Made by a program: the position numbers and the translations under genes
Shown: positions 1 to 6,600 of the stretch, piece after piece
Position numbering within the stretch: position 1 is the first letter of the stretch
Layout: each line of letters starts with the position of its first letter
The notes under the pieces: model-generated
Told to the model about the DNA's origin: nothing
Seen by the model: only the letters and a program-made list of their open reading frames with translations
The model's database searches: none
From: Acidobacteriota bacterium
GTDB lineage: Bacteria > Acidobacteriota > HRBIN11
Direction of reading: 5' to 3'
Assembly (NCBI GenBank): GCA_025061865.1
Contig: JANXAA010000091.1
Location: 1-7,952 of the forward strand
Length of the DNA stretch: 7,952 nt

Positions 1-630
1 GATGTCCAGCTCGGCCATGACTTTGACCCGAGAGATGATGGCCGTGTGGTACCGCTTGTCGATGGGCTCCATCGCATACTGCAGGACGCCGTCGATGCGG
101 TACTTAACGACGACGGCCCGGTCCTGAGTCTCGATGTGAATATCGCTGGCCCGCCGTTGGAGGGCATTAAAGATAATTGAGTCGACCAGTCGGACGACGG
201 GGCTCGTATCGGTCGTCAACCGGTCGATAGTCAAGACCTCTTCAGCTTCTTCTTCGTCCTCATGAACGACCTGGGCCCGGAAGGTCTGGGTCGCCTCTTC
301 CAGGACCCGCTGGGAGCTCTCACTCCGCTTTAAGAGAGTCTCGATAGCCGACGGCGTCGTGAAGACGAAGCGGACCTTCGTCCCCAGGCGCCACTCCAGT
401 TCGTCGGCCCGCATGACGAGGCTGGGGTCGCAGATGGCGATCTCGAGGACGTCACCTGAACGCCTATAGGGCACGAAACGATAGGCCAGCATGAGTTCAG
501 CCGGGATAGCCCGGAACAGATCGGCCTGCACGGGCATGGACGCCAAGTCCACGAGGGGCAGGCCGTACCGGTCGGCCCACCGCCGAGCCTCGGCCCACTC
601 ATCTGTCTCCGTGCGGATGCCTTCCCACAT
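1..630 (-). CDS. gspE: GspE/PilB-family type II secretion or type IV pilus assembly ATPase, N-terminal part
   Basis: This is the first 210 residues of a cytoplasmic hexameric ATPase that powers assembly of a type II secretion pseudopilus or type IV pilus; the rest lies beyond the left edge. Residues about 22-105 (YGLPLVDLASMPVQ..., IPAELMLAYRFVPYR, ICDPSLV) resemble the T2SSE N-terminal domain. An acidic linker (EDEEEAEE, about 124-131) leads into the start of the ATPase core: SPVVRLVDSIIFNAL, SDIHIE (162-167), YRIDGVL (177-183) and RVKVMAELDI (201-210) are family hallmarks. Walker A and Walker B lie off the window, so ATP binding cannot be checked. ATG at 630-628 has GAGAGG six bases upstream. 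The frame stays open upstream through the heptad repeat, with another ATG at 660-658 that lacks a ribosome site. It lies downstream of gspF on the same strand after a gap of 286 bases. Sequence alone does not separate GspE from PilB; the family is secure. Confidence 0.93.
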   Translation of the reverse strand, partial: MWEGIRTETDEWAEARRWADRYGLPLVDLASMPVQADLFRAIPAELMLAYRFVPYRRSGDVLEIAICDPSLVMRADELEWRLGTKVRFVFTTPSAIETLLKRSESSQRVLEEATQTFRAQVVHEDEEEAEEVLTIDRLTTDTSPVVRLVDSIIFNALQRRASDIHIETQDRAVVVKYRIDGVLQYAMEPIDKRYHTAIISRVKVMAELDI

Positions 631-650
631 ATAGCGCCTCTCACGGGCAA

Positions 651-720
651 GATGCAGCATACAAGATGCAGGACACAGGATGCAAGATGGGAAATCCCCG
701 CCCCGCTCGCTAAGGCGGGG
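651..720 (-). repeat. Hairpin plus heptad leader element, copy A (upstream of gspE)
   Basis: Six consecutive 7-base units occupy 651-692. On the plus strand they read GATGCAG, CATACAA, GATGCAG, GACACAG, GATGCAA, GATGGGA. After eight bases comes a perfect 6-bp stem, CCCCGC (701-706) with GCGGGG (715-720), around the 8-nt loop TCGCTAAG. Read toward gspE (minus strand) the order is stem, loop CTTAGCGA, stem, heptads of the TGCATCC/TGCATCT type, then ribosome site and start. The last heptad is 20 bases from the gspE start codon. Related copies lie at 2164-2266 and 6601-6667. It may be a leader-RNA structure or a dispersed intergenic repeat. Confidence 0.85.
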
Positions 721-855
721 TCGTCAAGAGGCAGTCCTGGGGCCAAAAGATAGCGGTTAGAACGGGCTAAGCCTGGTCCTTATATCCCGACAGACGTGCC
801 CCTTCGGATCCGCGGGCCTGGAAGGACTGGAAAGGTTGGAGCCTGGGTGTCCTGA
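721..855. other. Intergenic stretch with no recognised gene
   Basis: This is the middle of the 286-base gap between the gspF stop and the gspE start. I see no supported open reading frame, tRNA or rRNA. A small AT-rich spot (TATAAG on the minus strand, 784-779) could be a -10 box for gspE, but I find no matching -35, so I do not call a promoter. Confidence 0.5.
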
Positions 856-916
856 GGTCTACGGTCCACAGTTCGAGGTCTCCTCTCTGGGACGGGACCC
901 GGCACCCGATACCCGT
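856..916 (-). repeat. Heptad-phased trailer repeat abutting the gspF stop codon
   Basis: The plus strand parses in unbroken 7-base steps: GGTCTAC, GGTCCAC, AGTTCGA, GGTCTCC, TCTCTGG, GACGGGA, CCCGGCA, CCCGATA, CCCG. Read in the direction of gspF, it begins directly after TAA as CGGGTATC, GGGTGCC, GGGTCCC. GGTCTCC (877-883) can pair with GGGACC (895-900) with one bulged base, giving a short stem downstream of the stop. The same order of words follows the tamB stop at 6267-6300. GGACGGGACCC (890-900) recurs exactly at 6418-6428. A terminator role is possible, but there is no U-tract. Confidence 0.6.
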
Positions 917-2140
917 TTACATTCGAATGGCCGTCGCCAGCGAAAAGATAGGATAGTACACCGAAATGAGGACAAAGGCGACGATAAGGGCCATCAGGAT
1001 GAGGATGGCCGGCTCGATGAGGCTCGTCAGCCGTCGGAGTTGGGTTGTTAAGTCTTCGTCGTAGAAACGGGCTGCATGCTCGAGCATCTCACCGAGGGCG
1101 CCGGTCTGTTCGCCGACCTGAACCATCTCCAGGAGGAGGTCCGCCCGGAGGCCGGCGGCTTCCAGGGCCTCATGCAGAGACATGCCTTCCCGGACCCGAT
1201 TGCGAGCAGTTAGGACTTGATTTCCGATGAAGCGGTTCCACACGGCGGAGGCCGTCACCTCCAGGGCGTGGACCAGGGGGAGGCCGCTGGACAAGAGCGT
1301 CGCCAAGGTATGAGCCAGTTGGCCGATGGCGTAAGTCCACATAATTGAGCCGAGTCCCGCCACCCGGAGGAGGAAGCGGTGCCAATAACGCTCGAAGAGG
1401 GGGAGGTGCCGCACGCCCAGTCGCAAGAGGTAAGCCCCGCCGAGAGCTATCCCCACGAGGACGGGCAAGCCTCGCCGGACTAAGCCAGCCAAGCCGACGA
1501 CCAGTTGGGTGATCCACGGGAGCTCAGCCCCCATCGAGGCGTAAAAGCTCACAAAGCGGGGGACAGCGAAGGCAAAGAGGACCCCCAGCAGGACTGAGGC
1601 CAACAAGAGCAGAATCACCGGGTACGTCAGGGCCGACAGGATTTGACGCCGAGTCTCGTAAATCAGGCTCTGGTACTGGACAAAACGCCGAAGGACGGTC
1701 TCTAACTGTCCACTCCGCTCTCCAGCCATCAGGTTGGCCACATAGACCCGGGGAACATGCTCAGCAAAGTCCCCAAAGGCCTCCGATAGAGATGCCCCGG
1801 CTCGGACCCGCTCCCGGACACCGGCGATGATAAATCGTAGGAGGGGGTGCCGCTGACGACTCTCTAAGATCTCCAGACATCGTAGGAGAGGTAGGCCCGC
1901 CCGGAGAAGGGTGGCCAACTCTTGGTTGAAAATCAGGAACGTCCGGGTCGACACCTTAGGGACGCCGGAGGCGAACAGAAGACGCCACCAGTCTCGCCAT
2001 CGGCGAAGGGGCCGGACTTCGAAGATCCAGTAGCCCTGGCGCTCCAGCTCCCGCCGGGCGTGGGCCAGGGAGTCAGCATAGATCGTCCTGGCAACGATAT
2101 CCCCCTTGGGGGTCCCGACCCGACAGTAGAATTCGGGCAT
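917..2140 (-). CDS. gspF: GspF/PilC-family inner-membrane platform protein of type II secretion or type IV pilus
   Basis: The product is 407 residues, the usual length for GspF/PilC, the polytopic inner-membrane protein that couples the assembly ATPase to pilin polymerisation. The N-terminal region (MPEFYCRVGTPKGDIVARTI) is soluble. Two T2SSF repeats follow, about 69-194 and 271-395, each with the expected features: FNQELATLLRAGLPLLRCLE versus IGQLAHTLATLLSSGLPLVH, and NLMAGERSGQL versus EMVQVGEQTGAL. Hydrophobic segments at about 170-193, 217-240 and 374-397 fit the three-helix topology. I chose ATG at 2140-2138 because GGGGGAAGG lies four bases upstream and the family N-terminus starts there. 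A longer in-frame reading to 2428 would add 96 residues that are only heptad repeat and the reverse of tamB. The gene diverges from tamB and precedes gspE on its strand. GspF versus PilC cannot be settled from this window. Confidence 0.95.
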   Translation of the reverse strand: MPEFYCRVGTPKGDIVARTIYADSLAHARRELERQGYWIFEVRPLRRWRDWWRLLFASGVPKVSTRTFLIFNQELATLLRAGLPLLRCLEILESRQRHPLLRFIIAGVRERVRAGASLSEAFGDFAEHVPRVYVANLMAGERSGQLETVLRRFVQYQSLIYETRRQILSALTYPVILLLLASVLLGVLFAFAVPRFVSFYASMGAELPWITQLVVGLAGLVRRGLPVLVGIALGGAYLLRLGVRHLPLFERYWHRFLLRVAGLGSIMWTYAIGQLAHTLATLLSSGLPLVHALEVTASAVWNRFIGNQVLTARNRVREGMSLHEALEAAGLRADLLLEMVQVGEQTGALGEMLEHAARFYDEDLTTQLRRLTSLIEPAILILMALIVAFVLISVYYPIFSLATAIRM

Positions 2141-2144
2141 AACG

Positions 2145-2160
2145 CCTTCCCCCGTAGGGG
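2145..2160 (-). promoter_or_regulatory. gspF ribosome binding site inside a small hairpin
   Basis: On the minus strand CCCC-TAC-GGGG (2160-2150) forms a 4-bp stem, and its 3' arm runs into the Shine-Dalgarno sequence GGGGGAAGG (2153-2145), four bases before ATG. The site decides the gspF start. Partial sequestration of the Shine-Dalgarno sequence is possible, but the stem is short. Confidence 0.55.
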
Positions 2161-2163
2161 CAG

Positions 2164-2266
2164 GATACAAGATGCAAGATGCGGGATGCAAGCCCTGCTC
2201 GCGGGGGCAGGGTCTTGGACCTGCGTCTTGTTGCATCTTACATGGTGCATCTTGTATCTTCCCTCC
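2164..2266. repeat. Two-sided hairpin plus heptad leader element, copy B (between divergent gspF and tamB)
   Basis: The left arm holds GATACAA, GATGCAA, GATGCGG, GATGCAA (2164-2191). The centre is a perfect stem, CCCTGC (2193-2198) with GCAGGG (2207-2212), around an 8-nt loop TCGCGGGG. After TCTTGGACC the right arm holds TGCGTCT (2222-2228), then TGCATCT, TACATGG, TGCATCT, TGTATCT, TCCCTCC (2232-2266). The arms are inverted relative to each other, so each gene sees a hairpin followed by TGCATCT-type heptads and then its ribosome site. The arms can also pair with each other as one long imperfect palindrome. The copy fills most of the 140-base divergent region, so promoters for both genes should lie within or beside it; I could not identify convincing -10/-35 boxes. 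Confidence 0.85.
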
Positions 2267-2276
2267 TGGAGGAAGA
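2257..2276 (+). promoter_or_regulatory. tamB ribosome binding site within a potential hairpin
   Basis: GGAGGAAG (2268-2275) lies at ideal distance from GTG at 2281 and decides the tamB start. TCTTCC (2257-2262) is complementary to GGAAGA (2271-2276) with an 8-nt loop, so the site could be partly masked. The left arm of this stem belongs to the last units of the heptad run. Confidence 0.6.
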
Positions 2277-2280
2277 AGCC

Positions 2281-5200
2281 GTGGGCAGGCGTCGTCGGTG
2301 GTTTCGGCTCGCCGCATGGGGCTTCTTACTGGTCCTCGTCGGGGCCGCCGTCGGGGTCTATCTTTGGGCCGTCCAGACGGCCGGAGCGCAGACCCGAGCC
2401 CTCGTCGAGCGCTTCCTGCGAGAGACAACTCGACAGGACGTGACGATCGGTCGGGCTGGCTGGAACCTCCTCCATCCGTCGGTGACGTTCAAGGACATCA
2501 CGTGGTACACGAGGGGCCCTCAGGGCCGGCAGGCCTTTGCCTATATCGAGCGGCTCGAGTTCCGCTTTTGGTGGCGGGCCCTATTTCGTCGGCATCTGGT
2601 CATTCGGTCCATTACGCTCGGTGGCGTCCGGATTCAGGCCTACTACGACACTCGGGGCCAGGCCAACTGGCCGTCGATCTCGATCCCCCGGGAAGCTGTC
2701 CGGGGGATTCGGTTCATAGACGTGCGGCTTGAGGCCCTGCGAGTCGAGCGCCTGGAGTTCTACCTTCGGCATGACAAGATCCCGCTTCTATTGGGCCTTC
2801 CCCAGGTTCGAGCCTACTTTCATCACCACCCGGTCGGGGGTCACCTGGCGGGCGGGATTCGCATCGAGCAGGGCTTCCTCCGGATGTACGACTACAATCC
2901 CTGGACCTTTCAGGGTGGAATCCAGGTCCGCCTGAATCTAGATGGGCCGACCATCGACCAAGCTCATCTCTGGGGCGACGGCTATCACCTGTGGGGAAGC
3001 GGGCGGGTCGTCGGGTATGGGTCCCCGCAAATGGACCTGACCCTAATCGGTCAGTGGGACAACCGGGTGATCCAACGGATTCACGACATCCCGTTCCGGG
3101 TCGAGGGCCGGGGTAGCGCCGTCGTGCATTACGACGGCGGCTTCTCCCGATTTCGCATGCAGGGTTGGGTCCGGTCCGTTCCTTACCGCATGGGCCGTCA
3201 AGTCTTCGATGAAGCCGCTGGTCCGGTCTATATGACCCACTACCGTCTGAACGTTTACGGCGCCCACGGTCGGCTGACGGGGACCGGCCGAGTGCTCGCC
3301 GACTTTCAGGTCGACCCCCTCTTTGGGGACAGCCGGTTCAGGCTGTTCCTGGCCGTGCAGGGCGCTGACGCTGACCGCTTCGGGCAGATGTGGGGGCTTC
3401 AAAAGATCCACCATGCGGCGACCTGGGGCGGGAGTGGGGCGATCACATGGCGAGAACGTCAGTTCGACCGACTGACAGGCTGGATGGCCCTGCGGGCCGA
3501 GCCCCGGCTGAGCCCTTGGTCAGCACCGGTCCCGATGGAAGTCAAGAAGCGGCCCTATTTACAGGATTGGTCGTACCCCGTCCGACTGACGGTCCTGGCT
3601 GAGCTCGAAGGCTATCGATTCCGGCATCTGACGGCCCGGGGCCGTCTGGGCCAGACGTCGGCCGAGGTCGACGGCTGGGTCGCCTTTGACGGTCCCCTCG
3701 AGCTTCGGGTCCGGGGTCGGACGGAGAGCATCTACGAGGTCGACGTTTACTATCACCAGTGGGAGTGGAACCTGTTTCCGGACCTGCGGCCTCGGATCCA
3801 AATGTGGGAGATAGGCGGCCGGGGTGAGTTCGCCGGGACGCTTTCAAACCGCATCCAGGATATCGCCATCGACGGCCGCTTTCGAGGCGAGCGGATCGTC
3901 TATCTGGGCGTCCTCTGGGGGGACGGGGAGGCCGACGTCCGGTACTGGCACCGGATCTATCAGTTTCGGAATGTCCGTCTGGAGGACGGTCCCTATCGGG
4001 CCGAGGCCGACGAGGCTCTCTTGTACTTGGGCGAGGTCGACTTTCGCGTCGACGGCGACTCTTACGCCGAGGTGCGCTTCCTGGGCTATCCCGTCGAGCG
4101 GGTCTTGGCCCCGACGCCCCTCAACTTCATTCCCCTCCGGGGGACCCTCCGGGGTCTTCTAACCGTCCGGGGCAACTACCAGCAGGTCGACCTCTGGGGG
4201 GACCTGAGCCTGACAGAGGGTCGTCTGGCGGACCTGGACCTGGATTACGGCATCTTGCGATTTTCGTACGTCAACTTTCTGCTTCGCGTGGATGAAGGCC
4301 GTATCAGTTACCGGACGGGCCTCTTTAACTTTGCGGGGCAATGGCATCGTCTGCAGGGGATATTTCAGGACTTCCGGGTTCAGGTCCGGGCCCTGCCGCT
4401 CCATCGGAGTCCCTTGGGTCAGCGATGGCAGGTCGCCGGGACGCTCGACTTGTATGCGATCGTCGAGGGCCCCTGGCGGCGGCCGACGCTGGACATCCAT
4501 GGCCACGCCGAGGCCCTCCAATGGCAGGGCTATTCCCTGGGGGACCTCATGTTCCGGCAGACCGACGAGGGCCTGGGTCTTGAGGTGTGGCTCTATCAGG
4601 GGGACGAGGTCCGGGGCCACGGTATCGTTCAGATCGACGTGGCCGGGGGTCAGGCCGAGGGCACGTGGACGTGGCGGCAGTATCAGGTCCCCTTCGTCCT
4701 GGACATGCGCGTGTCGGGCCAGGCGCGGGGCGAAGCCTGGTGGGACCCCGGCGTGCCCCTCCAGGCCAGCCTGACGCTCGAGGCCCTCACCGTCGACTAC
4801 CGCCAACATCGTCTGACGGTCGTCACGCCGGAGGCCATCCGATGGGACGGGACTCGACTGACTTACGTCGTCCGTCTCCAGGAGAGTCCCGACACGGACG
4901 TCCGCCTGGATGGGTGGCTCCGCCCTCTGGCGACGGACGTTCCGATGGAAGTCCGTGCCGTCGGCCAGATGGCCCTCCGCTGGCTGGAGACCCAGTGGCC
5001 GGGCCTGGACGCTCGGGGCCAGGTCCGAATCGACGCCACAGTCCGCCGTGGGTCGTCACCCTCCTGGCAAGTCGAGGGGACCCTCGAGACCCAAGAAGCA
5101 TCGCTGTACCACTTGGAGTGGCCGGTCCGGATCGAACGCCTCCAGGCGCGTATCGAAGCCCACACGCCGGTCTGGCGGGTCGTGGGCTTCCAGGCGACGG

Positions 5201-6261
5201 TCAGCGGCGGGACGGTCGAAGGGGCAGGTCAGGTCCTCTGGCGTCCTCCCGGCGATCCCGATTACATCCAGGCCAGCTTTCACCTTAAGGGAGCCACCTT
5301 GAACCTCCACCCTTACGGGAGCGCCCGGGTCTCTGGAGCCATCAGCCTGTCGGGCTATCCGCACCAGATGGTCTTGACAGCCGACTGGACGGTCGATGCG
5401 GGGACGCTGACCTGGGAACCCCGATGGACCGCCCTCCTGGCCCCGCGTTCAGCCGAGACGCCGGTCTTCCCTCGGCCGGCTGTGCCGCCCCCACCCGTCG
5501 AGACGGCCTTCTGGAGCCGTTTGCAACTCAACGTGCGGTCGACGACCCTGACGCCCGTGCGGGTCCGCGTGACCCTGGGCTCGACGGGCCTCCAAAGCGA
5601 ACTCGTCTGGAGCCTCCAGGTGACGGGCACGCTCCACCAACCCGTCTTCATCGGTGTGGCCACTCTTCGGAGCGGTCAGGCCGTCCTCCTGAATCGCCTG
5701 TTTGACATCCAGGAGGGTCAGATCCAGTTTACGAATCCTCTGGCCGTGCGACCCGTCGTGCGCATCGTCGGGACGTCCCGCATCCAGAACTACTTTGTCA
5801 CGGCCGTCGTTACCGGGCCGATTGACCAACTCAGCTTGCAATTGACCTCGGATCCCCCCCTCAACCCCCGAGCCATCCTAAACCTATTAGGCGGCCAGAC
5901 TTACACGCCCGGTCAGTCGTCTCTAGAAGAGAGTGCGACCTTCTTCACGAGCCTGGGCTCCGGCTTCCTGACGAATGTCCTGGCCCAGTCGATCCAACCC
6001 ATCGGTCAGTTCCAGCGCTTCTTTGGTATCGACCGCCTGTCTGTCGACCTCAGCCAGCTCGGCCCTGAGGCCCGGCTGGAGCCCCGATTGACCGTCGGCA
6101 AGCAGTTTTCGCCCAAGTGGAACCTGACGTACTCCATCGGCCTGACGACGGCGCAGACCCAAATCCTGCTCCTGGAGTACCTCCTCAACGAGGCCCTTCG
6201 GGTCATCGTCTCCCGGGACGAATCGGGTGCCTGGGGCGCGGACCTCCTGTGGCAACCCTGA
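2281..6261 (+). CDS. tamB: TamB/AsmA-like translocation and assembly module protein (DUF490 family)
   Basis: The product is 1326 residues, close to the usual TamB length. TamB-family proteins are anchored in the inner membrane and span the periplasm as a long beta-taco groove. They are linked to phospholipid transport to, or protein assembly in, the outer membrane. Basic residues (GRRRRW) precede one N-terminal membrane helix at about 9-30. An AsmA-like start follows (HPSVTFKDITWYTRG, about 65-79), then about 1000 residues of repetitive beta-rich sequence. The C-terminal DUF490 domain is clear: ELVWSLQVTGTLHQPVF, GIVATLRSG-type strands, LTSDPPLNPRAILNLLGG (1188-1205) and a final LTVGKQFSPKWNLTYSIG region. 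I chose GTG at 2281 because GGAGGAAG precedes it; the in-frame ATGs at 2179 and 2242 sit inside the heptad repeat and lack ribosome sites. No tamA/bamA neighbour is visible on either side. Family assignment is firm; the cargo is unknown. Confidence 0.93.
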   Translation: MGRRRRWFRLAAWGFLLVLVGAAVGVYLWAVQTAGAQTRALVERFLRETTRQDVTIGRAGWNLLHPSVTFKDITWYTRGPQGRQAFAYIERLEFRFWWRALFRRHLVIRSITLGGVRIQAYYDTRGQANWPSISIPREAVRGIRFIDVRLEALRVERLEFYLRHDKIPLLLGLPQVRAYFHHHPVGGHLAGGIRIEQGFLRMYDYNPWTFQGGIQVRLNLDGPTIDQAHLWGDGYHLWGSGRVVGYGSPQMDLTLIGQWDNRVIQRIHDIPFRVEGRGSAVVHYDGGFSRFRMQGWVRSVPYRMGRQVFDEAAGPVYMTHYRLNVYGAHGRLTGTGRVLADFQVDPLFGDSRFRLFLAVQGADADRFGQMWGLQKIHHAATWGGSGAITWRERQFDRLTGWMALRAEPRLSPWSAPVPMEVKKRPYLQDWSYPVRLTVLAELEGYRFRHLTARGRLGQTSAEVDGWVAFDGPLELRVRGRTESIYEVDVYYHQWEWNLFPDLRPRIQMWEIGGRGEFAGTLSNRIQDIAIDGRFRGERIVYLGVLWGDGEADVRYWHRIYQFRNVRLEDGPYRAEADEALLYLGEVDFRVDGDSYAEVRFLGYPVERVLAPTPLNFIPLRGTLRGLLTVRGNYQQVDLWGDLSLTEGRLADLDLDYGILRFSYVNFLLRVDEGRISYRTGLFNFAGQWHRLQGIFQDFRVQVRALPLHRSPLGQRWQVAGTLDLYAIVEGPWRRPTLDIHGHAEALQWQGYSLGDLMFRQTDEGLGLEVWLYQGDEVRGHGIVQIDVAGGQAEGTWTWRQYQVPFVLDMRVSGQARGEAWWDPGVPLQASLTLEALTVDYRQHRLTVVTPEAIRWDGTRLTYVVRLQESPDTDVRLDGWLRPLATDVPMEVRAVGQMALRWLETQWPGLDARGQVRIDATVRRGSSPSWQVEGTLETQEASLYHLEWPVRIERLQARIEAHTPVWRVVGFQATVSGGTVEGAGQVLWRPPGDPDYIQASFHLKGATLNLHPYGSARVSGAISLSGYPHQMVLTADWTVDAGTLTWEPRWTALLAPRSAETPVFPRPAVPPPPVETAFWSRLQLNVRSTTLTPVRVRVTLGSTGLQSELVWSLQVTGTLHQPVFIGVATLRSGQAVLLNRLFDIQEGQIQFTNPLAVRPVVRIVGTSRIQNYFVTAVVTGPIDQLSLQLTSDPPLNPRAILNLLGGQTYTPGQSSLEESATFFTSLGSGFLTNVLAQSIQPIGQFQRFFGIDRLSVDLSQLGPEARLEPRLTVGKQFSPKWNLTYSIGLTTAQTQILLLEYLLNEALRVIVSRDESGAWGADLLWQP

Positions 6262-6266
6262 GGTGA

Positions 6267-6300
6267 GGGTCTCGGGTATCCGGTCCCACGGCAGGGGACC
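6267..6300 (+). terminator. Heptad trailer and short stem after tamB, possible terminator
   Basis: Six bases after the tamB stop come three in-phase heptads, GGGTCTC (6267-6273), GGGTATC (6274-6280) and CGGTCCC (6281-6287). GGTCCC (6282-6287) pairs perfectly with GGGACC (6295-6300) over a 7-nt loop. There is no U-tract, so this is not a classical intrinsic terminator. The same order, GGGTATC-type heptads then a GGTCCC-type stem in the same gene-relative orientation, follows gspF. Confidence 0.45.
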
Positions 6301-6400
6301 ATGGACCCAGCTTACTGGATACGGCCCCCAACGCACGGGCCTCTTTCTGGGAAAGTTCCCGAACCCTGCCTGGAGCCAAGACAGCAGAGACACCCGGGCG

Positions 6401-6429
6401 TGGGTCCCCGTCCGGCAGGACGGGACCCA
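6401..6429. other. Strong 12-bp stem-loop in the tamB-divIVA spacer
   Basis: TGGGTCCCCGTCC (6401-6413) pairs with GGACGGGACCCA (6418-6429) in twelve base pairs with one bulged C and the tetraloop GGCA. It is followed by the quasi-palindromes CCAGTGCTGG (6431-6440) and GACTTCTAAGTC (6439-6450). The right arm shares GGACGGGACCC exactly with the gspF trailer at 890-900. GGGACCCAGCC (6423-6433) recurs at 6570-6580. It could terminate tamB transcription, stabilise its 3' end, or be a pair of inverted repeat copies. Confidence 0.65.
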
Positions 6430-6464
6430 GCCAGTGCTGGACTTCTAAGTCGGCAATGGCCACC

Positions 6465-6495
6465 TTCGGAACCTGTCATGCTGCTACGATATTAT
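6465..6495 (+). promoter_or_regulatory. Weak candidate promoter for the divIVA-like/hutI pair
   Basis: TATTAT (6490-6495) sits in an AT-rich island (CTACGATATTATGG) that is unusual for this GC-rich spacer and could be a -10 box. The best -35 candidate, TTCGGA (6465-6470), is a poor match and 19 bases away. If real, the transcript would carry leader element copy C before the DivIVA-like gene. Confidence 0.22.
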
Positions 6496-6534
6496 GGCAC
6501 GGCGGTCGGAGCCGGACCCTACCGTTCGGCCCAA

Positions 6535-6576
6535 GGGTCGAGAGTCCGGAGTCCGTGGTCTTCTTCTCTGGGACCC
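6535..6576 (+). repeat. Heptad-phased repeat of the trailer type
   Basis: The sequence parses in 7-base steps: GGGTCGA, GAGTCCG, GAGTCCG, TGGTCTT, CTTCTCT, GGGACCC. The tandem GAGTCCG pair (6542-6555) is exact. GGTCTTCTTCTCTGGGAC (6557-6574) closely matches GGTCTCCTCTCTGGGAC at 877-893 beside gspF. Here, however, the repeat lies upstream of leader copy C and not directly after a stop codon. Confidence 0.5.
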
Positions 6577-6600
6577 AGCCCCCATCTCGCGTCCCGACGC

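Larger units (their letters stand above)
6301..6600. other. Gene-free stretch between tamB and the DivIVA-like gene
   Basis: I see no supported coding region here: stop-free frames exist but show no recognisable protein. No tRNA or conserved RNA could be recognised. It contains several inverted repeats, including one long stem listed separately, scattered GGGACCC/GGGTCCC words, and one AT-rich spot that could be a promoter for the downstream genes. A non-coding RNA is possible but unsupported. Confidence 0.5.

Noticed and set aside
628..660. ATG at 660-658 as gspE start
   Set aside because: It is formed by a heptad unit and has no Shine-Dalgarno sequence; ATG at 630 has GAGAGG six bases upstream. 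It remains a possible minor start.
651..692. CRISPR array
   Set aside because: The repeat unit is only 7 bases, directly adjacent without spacers, and no cas gene is nearby.
330..746. Minus-strand open frame of 138 codons covering the gspE start
   Set aside because: It is a shifted shadow of gspE and its N-terminal part is translated heptad repeat (SHLASCVLHLVCCILP).
866..890. tRNA-like GTTCGAG T-loop
   Set aside because: The flanking bases do not form the required five-base T-stem, no acceptor or anticodon arm can be drawn, and the sequence fits the heptad phase of the trailer repeat.
2179..2280. ATG at 2179 or 2242 as tamB start
   Set aside because: Both lie within the heptad element without a ribosome site, whereas GTG at 2281 has GGAGGAAG at ideal spacing and begins directly with the basic residues and membrane helix expected.
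2141..2428. N-terminal extension of the GspF reading frame (96 residues)
   Set aside because: It consists of translated heptad repeat plus the reverse strand of the tamB start, is very Arg/Pro-rich, and lies before a start with a strong ribosome site and the normal family N-terminus.
4159..4809. Long minus-strand open frame of 216 codons inside tamB, and other stop-free frames in 3000-5850
   Set aside because: They are opposite-strand or shifted shadows of GC-rich tamB codons; their translations show no recognisable domain and tamB itself is well supported.
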